Assembly: GCA_947652605.1 (NCBI GenBank) | Contig: OX393578.1 | Location: forward strand, 36,957,470-37,021,469 | Direction: 5' to 3' | From: Elmis aenea | Lineage: Eukaryota > Arthropoda > Insecta > Coleoptera > Elmidae | Length of the DNA stretch: 64,000 nucleotides | Shown: piece by piece, positions 46,875 to 58,329 of the stretch | Layout of the letters: each line of letters begins with the position of its first letter | Position numbering within the stretch: the stretch's first letter is position 1 | The notes under the pieces: generated by a model | What the model was told of the DNA's origin: nothing | The model's input: the letters and a program-made list of their open reading frames with translations, nothing else | Databases searched by the model: none | Program-made: the position numbers and the translations under genes

Positions 46875-47075
46875 CTGTAAATAAAATTACTGATAAAAAG
46901 AAATAAAAAAGAAATGTTTTATTTATACATTACTGTCAAAATCGAATAAATCTGCATCGAAAATAAGAGCTACTGATACCGGAAGCGAAACAAAAATTGT
47001 TTTGAAATGATTTCTAATCTAACTAATCGGTGACAGTGCTCCAGAAAACAATTAGTAATTGCCGTTCTCAATATA
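46875..47075. other. upstream Rx intron
   Basis: Short AT-rich stretch just upstream of the Rx exon acceptor. The pyrimidine tract of the acceptor is modest. Nothing else seen. Confidence 0.5.
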
Positions 47076-47241
47076 TACAGGGTGCCCCAACCAAGGCGAA
47101 TTATTCGATAGCTCTATTATTAGTAATAATTTCTGAAAAAGTTTGGATAAAAGTTGTTTGTAATCGTTTACTACATAACCTTAATGTTTTGTTTTTGCGC
47201 ACCGCAACAAAACATTGTGTTTTTAAATAGAACACCCTGTA
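47076..47241. mobile_element. 166-bp TA-CAGGGTG MITE
   Basis: Starts TACAGGGTGCCCC and ends GAACACCCTGTA, both abutting TA. The terminal match is only 8 bp, CAGGGTG and its complement, so the pairing of the two ends is likely but not certain. Confidence 0.5.
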
Positions 47242-47481
47242 TATTTTGTTATTTTTAGATGTAAAATTAAATTTTCTTTCAAAAATATTTAAGGTTGCTT
47301 ATGTCTAAAACGAACCGTTTTGAAGTAATTAACGTTTTTTTTTGAAAATGTTGACAGATGTAAACCCTTATAAAAATATTTATATTTATTAACATAACAA
47401 CGACATAGCAAATTCCTCTGGTAATTTAATAGACAATAGTCTCATAGTGATTTGTTGACTGGTTAAACTTTTAAAATAATA

Positions 47482-48115
47482 TACAGGGTATTCGTTATAC
47501 TCAGTCCATTTCGCTAAACTTTAAAAGAACCTATATATTTTTACATTTTTTTGTAGAAAATGTAATTATCTTTCAAAATTATTAAGCATGTTTTATGTCT
47601 AAATATAATATTTTTAAAGTTATTTCGTTTCTTATTATTATTTGCGAGTATTTTACCTAAAATATCGGTAGTAGCCTTTGAATTGTAAATATCGAAAAAA
47701 TTTATTAACAATGTTTTTAGATATTTTATTGTGAAGTTTGATTACATTTAAAAATAATTACGCTCGCCATTAAAAAGTCATGACACAAACTTAGCTTTTT
47801 TAAAATGGAAGCTATAGTTGGCTATGACCTATATAAATTTCTTATTTTTTTCCCTTTCAAAATATATGAGGATTGATGTATTTATTTTTAATGATATGCA
47901 AGTTACATAGGTTTTTCAATTTTTTTAAAGATGAAAAACAAAAAGTAGGCTGTGAAAACAAAAAAAAACAAGAAAAACAGAAATTGATAGAATATATTTG
48001 AGAACTGTTCTGAGTTTGTCCAAAAAACTGCACATTTTTGGTAATTTAACCGTTTCTCTATCTTGACTATTTAGCGAGACACCCATGTAATCCCATTGTT
48101 TTGGACCACCCTGTA
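47482..48115. mobile_element. TA-CAGGG element, 634 bp, copy 2 of the GGTCC end type
   Basis: Left end TACAGGGTATTCG and right end GGACCACCCTGTA. The right 140 bp (minus strand) are shared with 44559-44700: GGTGTCTCGCTAAATAG, TCAAGATAGAGAAACGG, GTGCAGTTTTTT. The two ends are unlike beyond the first bases, so it may be a composite of two insertions. No transposase. Confidence 0.5.
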
Positions 48116-48185
48116 CTTTTCTGGTAAACACCAGAGTACGCGGAAACGTGACGAGGGAGTTGCTACACTCTATTTTCTGCTATTG

Positions 48186-48602
48186 TAGAGTGATAGGCAA
48201 AAGTATGGAAACAGAAAAATATCTAAAACATCATTAAAAATACTACAATGAAATTGCTTTTTTATGGAACTTACATGTAAAAAAAAATTGAAAGTGCTGT
48301 ATCGTTCAACATTTTCATAAAAATGTAACTTTTAGGAAAATGGTTGACTTTAGACCTCAAAACCTCATAAGTTTTTAAAGTAAGCTTGAAGAGGAATCAG
48401 AAAATATAAAAATATACAGGGTGCTTCATTTAAAATTTCAAAGTTTGTGTCCGTGTGCGGTTGAACCGGAAGTCTTATTGCAACCTCAGTATTTTCATCA
48501 TATCCGAAAAATACAATAACGCTTAAATACCAAATTTCATTGTAGTGTCTTTAATGATGTTTTAGATATTTGTCTGTTTCCATACTTTTGCAAATCACTG
48601 TA
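48186..48602. mobile_element. Tc1-like foldback MITE
   Basis: Both ends read TA(C/G)AGTGAT-GCAAAAGTATGGAAACAG inward. The arms pair for about 80 bp (ATATCTAAAACATCATTAAA, ACTACAATGAAATT). The CAGTG-GCAAAAGT-TGGAAAC pattern is typical of Tc1-type termini. Near 48415 a TACAGGGTGCTTC end marks another, incomplete insertion in the middle. No coding capacity. Confidence 0.8.
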
Positions 48603-50039
48603 TATGGGTTTCTTAACGATTCAGCAACTCTTAAAGTTTCTGGATGCATAGATTTGCTGTTATTTCTTAAAATTAAGCAAATAGTTGTTCTGGTATTTAT
48701 CTCTGTAAGATTCGTGGTAATTGTTTACATAAATCAACTTTACTTTTCATATCCCTTAGGTTGTATTCAGAAGAAGATCGGAGAATTTTTTGAATTTATC
48801 ATTGTGCGATAACGGTTTCGGTGCTATTTCAACACCCACTACAATATAAGAAATTGGGGTCAAATGAAACCTTCGAAAATTTAATCATTGTTTCGTTTTT
48901 CATTTTATTTTTGAGTGATCTTTTTATTGCGTTGTCTTAATAATTAGATTTTTCAGTCGTATGATGGCTGATGGGCAACGATTTCTCCTAAATAAGATTG
49001 CGTACAGCTTGTTAAATTAAAAATCTACACCAAATTCTTTGTACAATTTTTATCGCACATATTCTTGTCTTAAAAATAATAATTTTTAAAAAATGTTATT
49101 CATATTTTTCTTCCGAATTCTTTTGGAAACGTGAGACTTCAGTGAGTGTTGATTTAAAAAAAAAAAAAGTAGCTATTACATAGTGCTATTAAGGTATAAT
49201 GGCGATTTTAAGGCGATATGGTTATAATTAATGTATTTCTAGCTTGGTAAATAATTGGGAGTAGGTTTGAAAGCGATAGTCACTGCGATAGTGTGGACAC
49301 TACATCATTAAGTTATGATAGATGGCGGCACGTTTGTCCCGTGTTTGTATTGTATTTCATTTAGGGGTATTGTCACGTTTATTACCACCCTGGGACAGGT
49401 GTGATTCCAGTTAATTATACGTAATACCGTACGATCGACTGAAATCTACGTAAGTACGGTAATCAATGGGTTGTACAAAAGACAAATTTAAATATTTATA
49501 ACATATTGGAAAGGATGAATTATTATGGTATTATGGATATCCTAAACTAGGTACCCAAATTTAAAAGAAAAAACAACTCACAATTAGCGTTTAATATACA
49601 GGGTGTATGTTTTAACATAAAGCCGTAATAGATAGAAACATGTTTGAAGTAGCATAGCAGTGTGTTTATACCTGCTTATTAAGAATCTAAACTAAAAGTG
49701 GGCAATTATGCCCAGTTCAGGTAACATGCTGAAAAAGCTGAAAATCTTCAATTTAAAATTTGAAATTTAATGTTTGTAGACAAGGCAAAGGCCTGTATCG
49801 CATGTTGCTTTTTCTTTAATGTACACGCTTGTAGCGCATAATGTTGTTACTAAAACAGTTTTTAACATGCTATAGCCAACTGTTTAATTTTTTATAGATG
49901 CCTATTGATTTTTAAATTACAGAAAAATGTACAAATATACAGGGTCTTTCGATTTAAATCATGTTATCGAGAGAAATATTTCGGTTAATAGAGAACTTCT
50001 AGAAAAAATAATTATAAAACATTCATTAATTCATTGAGC
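48603..50039. other. upstream of the Rx exon, one unique patch, two element ends
   Basis: TACAGGGTGTATG near 49597 and TACAGGGTCTTTC near 49938 are single ends of the short TA-CAGGG class. About 49280-49460 is unique and GC-richer (GATGGCGGCACGTTTG, CCCTGGGACAGGTGTG, TTAATTATACGTAATACC). No exon recognised. Confidence 0.4.
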
Positions 50040-50905
50040 CGTATAATACTTGGGATTATGGCTAAGGCCGAGGCGTTGTTTTAAATCGGTTTATTGAGGT
50101 GGATCGGTCCTCTTCCTTTGATTTTTAAGCTTGTTGGTCCTGGCTGCCTCCGTTATTTTCTTCCTTTCTATCTTTGCATTTCGATTTCCAGTCATTTATT
50201 CCCAATGCCTTCGTGTCTTCCTCCAGGGCGTCTCTCCATCTTTTCCTTGGTCTTCCCTTGTTCCTGGGCCAAATAGGGATCCATTGTATTACACTCCTGA
50301 TCATTTCGGTTGGTTTTCTTCTCATGATGTGTCCTGCCCATCGTAGTCGTTGTGCTTTAATGGGTCGAGTGATATTTTCTCCTCCGACTTCCTCCTCTAT
50401 TTCTTTGTTCCTTCTCAGTCTTACTTCTCCACCTCTTGTTACGTTAGGACCTAGTATTGCTCTCATTACTTTTCTCTCCACTATTTTTAGGTATTCCTCT
50501 TCTTTATTATTTATTGTTATTGTTTCCATATGTGATGACGGGTCTTATCAGGGTTTTGTATATTTTTATTTTTGTAGTTCTGCTTATTATTTTGCCTTTT
50601 AGTAGTTTTTTTTTGCCGTATGCTTGATTTCCTTTCAGAATTTTCTCCTTTACTCTGTTCCTTCCACCTTGTTCCACTGTCACGTCCAAGTAATTGAAAG
50701 TATTGACTTCTTCGAAGGTGTATTCTTTTGTTTGTAGATCGTTCTGTGTGTGCATATTTTCTCTTCCTATCTTCATATATTTTGTTTTTTCTTCATTTAT
50801 TTTCAGACCCAGTTTTTTTGCCTCTTTGTCTCATTGATCTATAGCTCTTATTATGTGTTCTCTTCTATTCCCTATAGTTGCTATATCGTCAGTAGGTATA
50901 CGCTA
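50040..50905 (-). pseudogene. non-LTR retrotransposon fragment (reverse transcriptase 3' part)
   Basis: Minus-strand translation gives the C-terminal reverse transcriptase of an insect LINE: a TDDIA remnant of the YxDD core (50879-50893), KKLGLKINEEKTKYMKIG, then NTFNYLDVTVEQGG, ISRTTKIKIYKTLIRPVITYG, and after a frameshift ERKVMRAILGP, RLRWAGHIMRR and GRPRKRWRDALEED. The 134-codon C-terminal frame ends at 50125. A noncoding tail with CTTAGCCATAATCCCAAG and an (ATTCA)n-like stretch follows. Stops and at least one frameshift show that it is dead, and it is strongly 5'-truncated. It is a different family from the fragment at 9233-10096 although the tail motifs are related. Confidence 0.85.
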
Positions 50906-51154
50906 TTATTATTATAATACATAATGAACTCAAATTTGTGAAAGAAATCTATTAGTTAATATGGATATCAAATATCTAAGTCCGTTCCCACGGAAAAAAC
51001 ATGGATGTTGTCAAAATTTTTATCGTAATTAATTTTTTTTTAAATGTTTTAAAACGTAGGTACATTTCAACGTTTCTTCAAAAGTAAAATGCAGATACGC
51101 AAGTAGATTGTATGTGTCGCAGATAATTTTTAATGTATTTTGAATTTATTTGAC

Positions 51155-51440
51155 ATATCGAACCGGTAGCGATTATCTGAAATGTATCCAAAGGACCGGT
51201 TCCGTAGATTAACGTTATACCTGCCATGCATATTGGATCGGCTACAAGCGTAAATTACGTTAAAATAATATTGTTGCTAGAAATGCGGGAACGGTTCCAT
51301 AGCGGGTTCCCCGGGAACCCGCTAGGTTAGATAGTAACTACCCGGTCCTTAGGCAAAAGATTAAGTGTCGTTAATTAACGTGAGCAGTCCAATATGCATG
51401 GACAGAAAAACGTAGATTTCCGGGACTGGTTCGATCTGTC
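51155..51440. repeat. imperfect palindrome with ACCGGTT/GGTTCC motif cluster
   Basis: Centred on a 25-nt inverted repeat with a single central base (TAGCGGGTTCCC-C-GGGAACCCGCTA, 51300-51324). A perfect 14-bp pair CCATGCATATTGGA (51224-51237) and its complement (51388-51401) sits symmetrically about it. Several related words (AACCGGT 51161, GACCGGTTCC 51194, ACGGTTCC, ACTGGTTCG) lie around. No terminal duplication was found, so it could be a decayed MITE or a regulatory cluster. Confidence 0.6.
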
Positions 51441-52210
51441 TGAAGGTATATTTTTAAGTAAATATCCATTAAATATGATATACTGATGTATTGGTATGCT
51501 GATAAACAAAAAAATTAAACAATTTTGATGGCCCAAAAGTTTACTGAAAACAGTTTTGCTTTGTGCACTCATCCGCGTCGACTATATTTTTAAACGACTT
51601 GTTGGCAACTGACTTTGTGTGTATGTGTCTTCTCTAAAATTTAAATTACTAAGGTTGATGAAATTTGGGATTTTTTAATCATCTAACCCAGTGTTTACCA
51701 AACTTACAATCATCTTGTACTCCTTTTGAGAGTTTAGTCCGGCGTACCCTTCTCGGTCGTAGGTAGCATGACAGATTTTTAATACAGTAGATAATATTTC
51801 TGTAATAAAAAGCTATTTTATGTTAATTTCTATAAAGACTAATAAAAAGTAATTTGTATAATTTATTTAAATCTCTACACAAATAAAACGCATTTAAGGT
51901 TAAACATTTGTAGGTTTCTAATTAATTATTAACAAAGGCTAGTGAATAATTTGATCATTTTAGATAACTCTATTTGATCAACTACTCATTAACTTAAAAA
52001 TCACCTTAGGTATTAAGACTAATTTATTCCCACGCTGACTGCTAATGTGCTAATGGTTAATGTGAAGTGTTGCTCTATTAAATACATTTAATTTAAATGG
52101 AAAGTCAGTTCTACGCTACCGCTAGGAATGATGCAGTTTTTATGAATAAACTATAATCATGGCGTAATAATTATTAGTTTTGAACTGTATTGACAAATTA
52201 TATTGTAGAT
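51441..52210. other. non-coding, possible hAT-like left end
   Basis: CAGTGTTTACCAAACTT at 51689 is a hAT-like start without a found partner. The remainder is AT-rich and no exon is seen. Confidence 0.35.
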
Positions 52211-52891
52211 CAGGGGTGGCCAACCCGCGGCCCGCCTTGAACATTTTTCCGGCCCCCGAGATTTATCACACTTTTACAAAATATATTTATTTTATAATGG
52301 CCAAAGTAGTGAAAACCAATGTATTAAAAACATACATTATTTGTGCATCCATATATTCAAAAATTAACTGTCGAAATTATAAGAAAAAATTAACTTTGAT
52401 TTTAAAATAATATTCTTGCGAATATATGACAGATATTGCCTGTTTTTTCGAAAATGAAATTGGCCAAACACAAAACACGCTCAAACATAACGGACGCTAA
52501 CCTGCAACACCAATTACGATGTGCAAATACCCAAATTGAGATCGATTTGCAAAAGCTAAGTGAAAGAGTGGAGAAACAAATATCGCACTACGCACTAGTA
52601 AAATAAATATTTTCTAATGATTTCATTTATATTTATATATTTTTTATATTTAATTTTTAGTGTTATATACATATTTCTTTACAATGTACGTTTAGTATCA
52701 TTATTATTATATTATCAATGTTTACATGTAAGAATAATAGTAAACACAATAATAATAACTCATTATGTTTCAATTTTTCACTCCAAAAAAATGTCTATAG
52801 TATTTTTAAATCTAATATGGGGATATATAATTTTATATGTGGCCCGCATTTCCAAAGTGGCCCGCAAGATCATTTGGGTTGGCCACCCCTG
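52211..52891. mobile_element. 681-bp hAT-type element (CAGGGGTGGCCAACC ends)
   Basis: Terminal repeats CAGGGGTGGCCAACC in both orientations, flanked by the perfect 8-bp duplication TTGTAGAT at 52203-52210 and 52892-52899. Inner ends have GCGGCCCGCC and GTGGCCCGCA. The interior is AT-rich and encodes nothing recognisable. Confidence 0.93.
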
Positions 52892-52899
52892 TTGTAGAT

Positions 52900-53315
52900 G
52901 ATTTTTATATATAAGTACAAATATAGAATAAAATAAATTTTGAGAAACAATACTTTATAGACTGGGTGATCTAAATTGTAAATGAATTCACAAGAGAATT
53001 GTATATAATTACTTTTGGGTGGCTGACTCTGACACGGTAACTAACTAGTTTTCACTTATTTTTTTAAACTTTTATGTGGGCGATACAGAAAAACGCTTAT
53101 ACTATTATAGTTATAATATTATTGTAGTGAACATGATAAGATACCATTTAGTATGTACTTTTGACAAGGCATAGTTATAGTTTAACGGTATTTGACAGGT
53201 ACTGAAATAGTTCTGCAACAGCAGATTTATTTAGATTGAATACTATTTGGCACCGTTTGTATTTTTTTTTAAATAACATCAACATTAGGTTTTCTTATGT
53301 TGGACCGTAGATATG
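52900..53315. other. AT-rich, nothing recognised
   Basis: About 400 bp between two elements, no support for any feature. Confidence 0.5.
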
Positions 53316-54118
53316 TACAGGGTGGTCTATATAAAAGGGTCACCATTGGGAACTCGTACGGTAAGAGCTCGACAAATGGTTCCCCTTTCTGAGACCTAGT
53401 TAGTGATGTTTTAATTTTTTTTTAAAGCTAGATAATAAAAAATAATTAAAATGGGACTTTTGTTTTAAATCAATAAAAAAACCTTATTAATGAGTTTATA
53501 GCCAATTATGGTTTCCATTAAAAAAATGGAAGTTTGTAATTAATCTAACAATTTAAACAATCTTGAAACAAATGAATGTTGATTATACGGTGTGTAAAAA
53601 AAATTATAACTTCTTGCACAAAAATATTTTTGTACTATTAAGTAAACTCGAGTTATTAACGGTTTAAAAATATGCCCATTTTGAATTTAGCTGATTATCT
53701 ACCGTGCCATAGAACTTTTTTAAAACATTTAAGCATCACTGAATAGGTCTCAGAAAGGGGAACAATATGTCTAATTGAAACTTTTTTGCAACTCTTACCG
53801 TTTACGAGATCCCAATAATCGAGCTGGGTGGCAGGTTGTGTTAACAATGTAACTTGCAATCGGGAGGTCATGGGTTCGAATCCCAGGGCCGACAGTCATT
53901 GTAGAGGTTTCAGGTGGTTTCCTCTATGGTTAAGGCAAATGCTGTGGCAGTACTTCCACCTATTCTTGCCCATTCTTGACTATCCACATCCTTACCCACT
54001 ATCCTTGCACCTCTAACGGCCGAAGAGGGGGTCAACCCCCCTATAGCAGTGCCGCGCGAGCGGAACACAAGTGAACCACATATCCCAATAGTGGCCCTTC
54101 TATGTAGACTACTCTTTA
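53316..54118. repeat. foldback family A, copy 2, split by a SINE
   Basis: Starts TACAGGGTGGTCTATATA; the other end has decayed to TAGACTACTCTTTA. Blocks CTTTCTGAGACCTA, ACCGTTTACGAGATCCCAATA and GTGGCCCTTCTATGTAG match copy 1 at 35173-35881. The SINE at 53818-54081 cuts the conserved terminal phrase CCCAATA|GTGGCCC, which shows the order of insertion. Confidence 0.82.
53818..54081 (+). mobile_element. tRNA-derived SINE, copy 2
   Basis: Plus-strand copy of the SINE at 3198-3473: box B GGTTCGAATCC at 53873-53883, the shared body (GTAGAGGTTTCAGGTGG, GTGGCAGTACTTCCACC, GGGGGTCAACCCCCCTATAG) and the GCGCGAGCGG end. It is flanked by the 9-bp target duplication ATCCCAATA at 53809-53817 and 54082-54090. 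The two copies differ in places, so the family is not brand new. Transcribed by RNA polymerase III if active; mobilised by an unidentified LINE. Confidence 0.9.
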
Positions 54119-54205
54119 CAGAATATTGAATAACCATATCATGTCCTCTTGCGTTTTTCAATTGTAATTGACAATGAGATGAATCAGTTCTGATTTATAA
54201 GCTTA

Positions 54206-55727
54206 TACAGGGTTCTCGTTTTTCGCGGGCCACTATGGGGATCTCGTAAACGGTAAGAGTTACGACTTCGGTTAAATTGGGGCAAAGTTGTATATTTAGG
54301 TGCTTAAAAATTTGATGCAAACAGAACTTATCTAGCTCTTTTAGTTTTTGAGATATAGGGGAAAAAGTAAAAAAGTGGATTTTTGTTTTTTGCCCGTAAC
54401 TTTTTCATTTGATGTCAAATTTCATTTTTGTAAAAACATTTTCAAGGCCACTTTTTGCAAGGAATCAAATTCCCCAATTATATTTTCCGTGCGACGTTTC
54501 GTTTTTTTAAAACCATCATCAGGTCAATTTTTTCTTATGGACGCTATATCTGATTTTAACGCCAATTTGTAGAGCATTTCATTCTGAATTCGACAATGTA
54601 TAACAGTTGGCACTTTTTTGAAACAATTGTGGTTAAAAATGGCAAAAATAAATATTTTATTTAAAACAAGTTCTAATCGGCATGATAAATAATTGTCTTT
54701 GTCCCTTTTTCTTTGGAAGAAGGTGAGTAAACCGTATGAAATTACTATTAAAGGGATTTAATTAAAAAAATCGGTATTAATAAATATCCTAGGAATGCAT
54801 CAACATTGTTCACTTATTAGCAAATATTTTTAGAATATTTTCTTCGGTTAAGTAATAAATGTCTCTAAAATGTGTATTTAATCCCTTATTTGACATGCAA
54901 TTATTTGTAACAAAATGTTCGTAATCAAATAATATGTGGTCATAGTTTACAAAAAAACGTCTAGAAATCTGTTTACGCTTTTTGCTTATTAGAAGTCATT
55001 AACGCAGATAAAAGGCATAACTCGTTTTTTTTTTGTTACAAATAATTGTATGTCAAATAAGGGATTAAATACACATTTAAGAGACATTTATTACTTAACC
55101 GAAGAAAATATTCTAAAAATATTTGCTAATAAGTGAACAATGTTAATGCATTCCTAAGATATTTATTAATACCGATTTTTTTAATTAAATCCCTTTAATA
55201 GTAATTTCACCTTCTTCCAAAGAAAAAGGGACAAAGACAATTATTTATCATGCCGATTAGGATTTGTTTTAAATAAAATATTTGTTTTTGCCATTTTTAA
55301 CAACAATTGTTTCAAAAAAGTGCCAACTGTTATACATTGTCGAATTCAGAATGAAATGCTCTACAAATTGGCGTTAAAATCAGATATAGCGTCCATAAGA
55401 AAAAATTGACCTGTTGATGGTTTTAAAAAAACGAAACGTCGCACGGAAAATATAATTGGAGAATTTGATTCCTTGCAAAAAGTGACCATGAAAATGTTTT
55501 TACAAAAATGAAATTTGACATCAAATGAAAAAGTTACGGGCAAAAAACAAAAATCCACTTTTTTACTTTTTTCCCTATATCTCAAAAACTAAAAGAGCTA
55601 GATAAGTTCTGTTTGCGTCAAATTATTAAGCACCTGAATATACAACTTTGCCCCAATTTAACCGAAGTTGTAACTCTTACCGTTTACGAGATCCCCATAG
55701 TGGCCCGCGAAAAACGAGAACCCTGTA
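54206..55727. repeat. 1.5-kb near-perfect foldback element
   Basis: From TACAGGGTTCTCG to the mirrored CGAGAACCCTGTA the element is one long inverted repeat with arms of about 700 bp (54206-54919 and 55040-55727) and a spacer of about 120 bp. Arm identity is very high by eye (mid-90s percent): the two 74-codon frames at 54348-54572 (plus) and 55361-55585 (minus) differ at three residues. The frames are copies of the same arm, not two genes. It is flanked by TATA/TTATA on both sides. No transposase is encoded, and the mode of mobility is unknown. Confidence 0.9.
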
Positions 55728-55730
55728 TAA

Positions 55731-58329
55731 AGCCATTTTGTGCTCTATTTCCGTAATATTTCAATGATAGAATTTTAAAAATATTTTTGTTAGTTCTCTG
55801 TCAAATTCTTGTTACAAAGTTGAAAAAGGGCCTAATAAGTTTTAAAATAGTACAATAATTTAAATAAATAAAAAATTGTTGTTAAATTCAGCAACACTGT
55901 TTTCAGATGATTAGTAGGTATTACTAACTTAGTTTGTCTTCAATATGTTGTATAATTGTTATTATTATTTATTATCTCCAAGAAAAGTTTATATATTTGT
56001 ATATTTTAGTATAAAAACACTGGGAATTATTGAAAATTAGTGAACTTATATTTATCGCTTTTTTAGAACAAAATTATTTTTATTACAATTTTTTTATGAA
56101 TTGAATTTTATTTGAAATAATCAAAAAAATAACCAAGATTCTTTAAATTGTACAAAATATGACAATTAAATTAAAACTGTTTAAAGATTTGTTGTCAAAA
56201 CCTGCCTTCAAAGAAAATTTTAAATTCATTTTGTTATTCTGTAAGAAATGTTAATATTACAGTTTTAGTAAAAATACTAGAACTATTGCTACAAATTATG
56301 TTTTAAAAGAAGGTCGTCAAACACTACGATTAAAAATGTTAAATAATAAGAACTTTTGAGCACAAGCAGTGCTAAATATGTTTTTTACGACAAAAATGAT
56401 TCAGAATTGAAAAACTCATATGTATACGAGTATAATGCAGTAAAAACTTAGAACAGCAATTTATTTGCTGTGACCCGGTATGTAAGCAGTATCGGTGCTG
56501 CTAGTGTTTAATCACGTGACCGGTAATGAAACTAAGATAACGGCAAGGTACTTGAGGTTAGGTTTTGATACGCATCTGCACATTAGCGTTTTAAATAGTG
56601 TAGGAGTTGGGCGATTGATTATTTAATTACTAACATTGATCCCAGGGGCTGTTGTCGTGCCGTCTAATTGCTCTGCATTAATAATAAGTAACACAACATC
56701 AGATTTGCGATAAGGCCGGTAATTGTTAATTGCATTTTCGCATGCACGTCTTTTTGTACTGAGTCTAAATGGCTCCCCCGCTTGTTTAACTATGTATAAC
56801 GTAACTGAAAACTGACACATTTTGTACACGTTATTAAATGAATTATTTTGTTTCGTTTTTCAGCCGGGAATTTACATTTTCATTGCTAGCGTGTAATCAC
56901 AAATTTACTTATTACTAAAACTTCTACCAACTAGATTTTATCCTTAATTATTGTAATATGTTGATATTAATTAAATGGAACCGTTCGTGAAATACGACCA
57001 ACAATAAATATCACTAACGCTTATTAGCGGTTTTCATGTATAAAAATATTAATAATAGACTACATAAAAACACTGTTGTAAATTACAACATAAGAGGCAA
57101 ATATGTTTTAAAGATTCGAGATCTTAACATTAAAAACAGATTAATTATATCCAACCAGCGCCTTTTTTAAAATTTACCTAACTTATCGCTAACTTTTAAT
57201 GAGATTACACGAGCCAAAATGTGTTTAAGATTTTTAGTGCATATTCGAAGCAGAGCCTGCGATAGGGGAGTGCAGGGTGTCCACCGCACACGACACCGTG
57301 GGTAGTCCGGCCCTGTGCTAGTCATGTTTGTTTTATAATAAATCAAAAATTTAATTTAATGAAACATGTATATTTAAAGAGTAGGTAAGAGTTTATTTTT
57401 TTCGGTTTCGAATTTATTTTCGTACACACCCCGGCAAACCCCATGACCGGTTCTGATTCGAAGCAAATACATTCAAAAAACATTAAAACTAATTACCTAT
57501 ATTATATAATTATATTAATGTATTTGTCAAGAAAGGCCACATATGTACAGGGGCGGACTTACCTAAATACCTGAAATGTAAACAATTGCAAGGCAAGATG
57601 CCATATTGTACAAATGCAATGTGTAAGGTAGAATTATTAATTTTTAGATTTACATGCGCAAGTAAATGCGATTTTACAATTAATACGCATTTAACTCAAT
57701 TCGCTTGGTGAGGTTGACATGACGCGCATTTTTGTCCTCACTCCCCAAGTTACTGTTTTTACATCGTTTACTGTCTTAAATATATAAAATCTATATTTTC
57801 TTAACAAATTTGCAGTAGATAATATCTCTTTATCCAAATTTCCTTCTTCTCGATTGATCCATAAATCACATAAAAGTGATATTAGATTTTTACCTGTCTT
57901 TATTTTGCTATGTTGGCGATATACAAAATAAGTGACTTAAACTAGGTTTATCCGTCTGCATTGTCAATAAAAAATGTTGGTGCGTTAAGCCACATATGAA
58001 AGCAACTTTGGTGAAATAAAAACTAAGAAAATAATCTTTATGTAGTGTGCACAATTCGAATTAATGAAATTCGAATTGGCTTAATGCGAATCAAGTAGTG
58101 CATGTAGACGTAGTAATTGTTAAAATGCCTTTTAATTTGAATTTCGTGGATTGTGCTGTTTTACTGAATGCAAAAAAAACAGCACAAAATCTTTTCAAGA
58201 ATATTCTAATCGAAAACTGGATCAAATTTTTGGTTGCGTTTATTTCTTACTAAAATGCCATATTTCTCCTTCGATAGGCAGTGACGGTAGCTACAAATTA
58301 TTTGCAAGATAAATTGGATTATTGCAAAC
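55731..58329. other. non-coding, one unique regulatory-looking patch, isolated hAT-like ends
   Basis: Mostly AT-rich. About 56460-56840 is unique and GC-richer with TAATTG, ATTAATAATAAG, the E-box CACGTG (about 56514) and ACCGGTAAT, and could be regulatory. A right end GTCCGGCCCTG closes at 57315 and a left end CAGGGGCGGACTTACC opens at 57548; they look like remnants of hAT-type elements. No exon found. Confidence 0.4.

Noticed and set aside
54348..55585. Two near-identical 74-codon proteins in divergent orientation
   Set aside because: They are the two arms of one palindromic element, not a gene pair.
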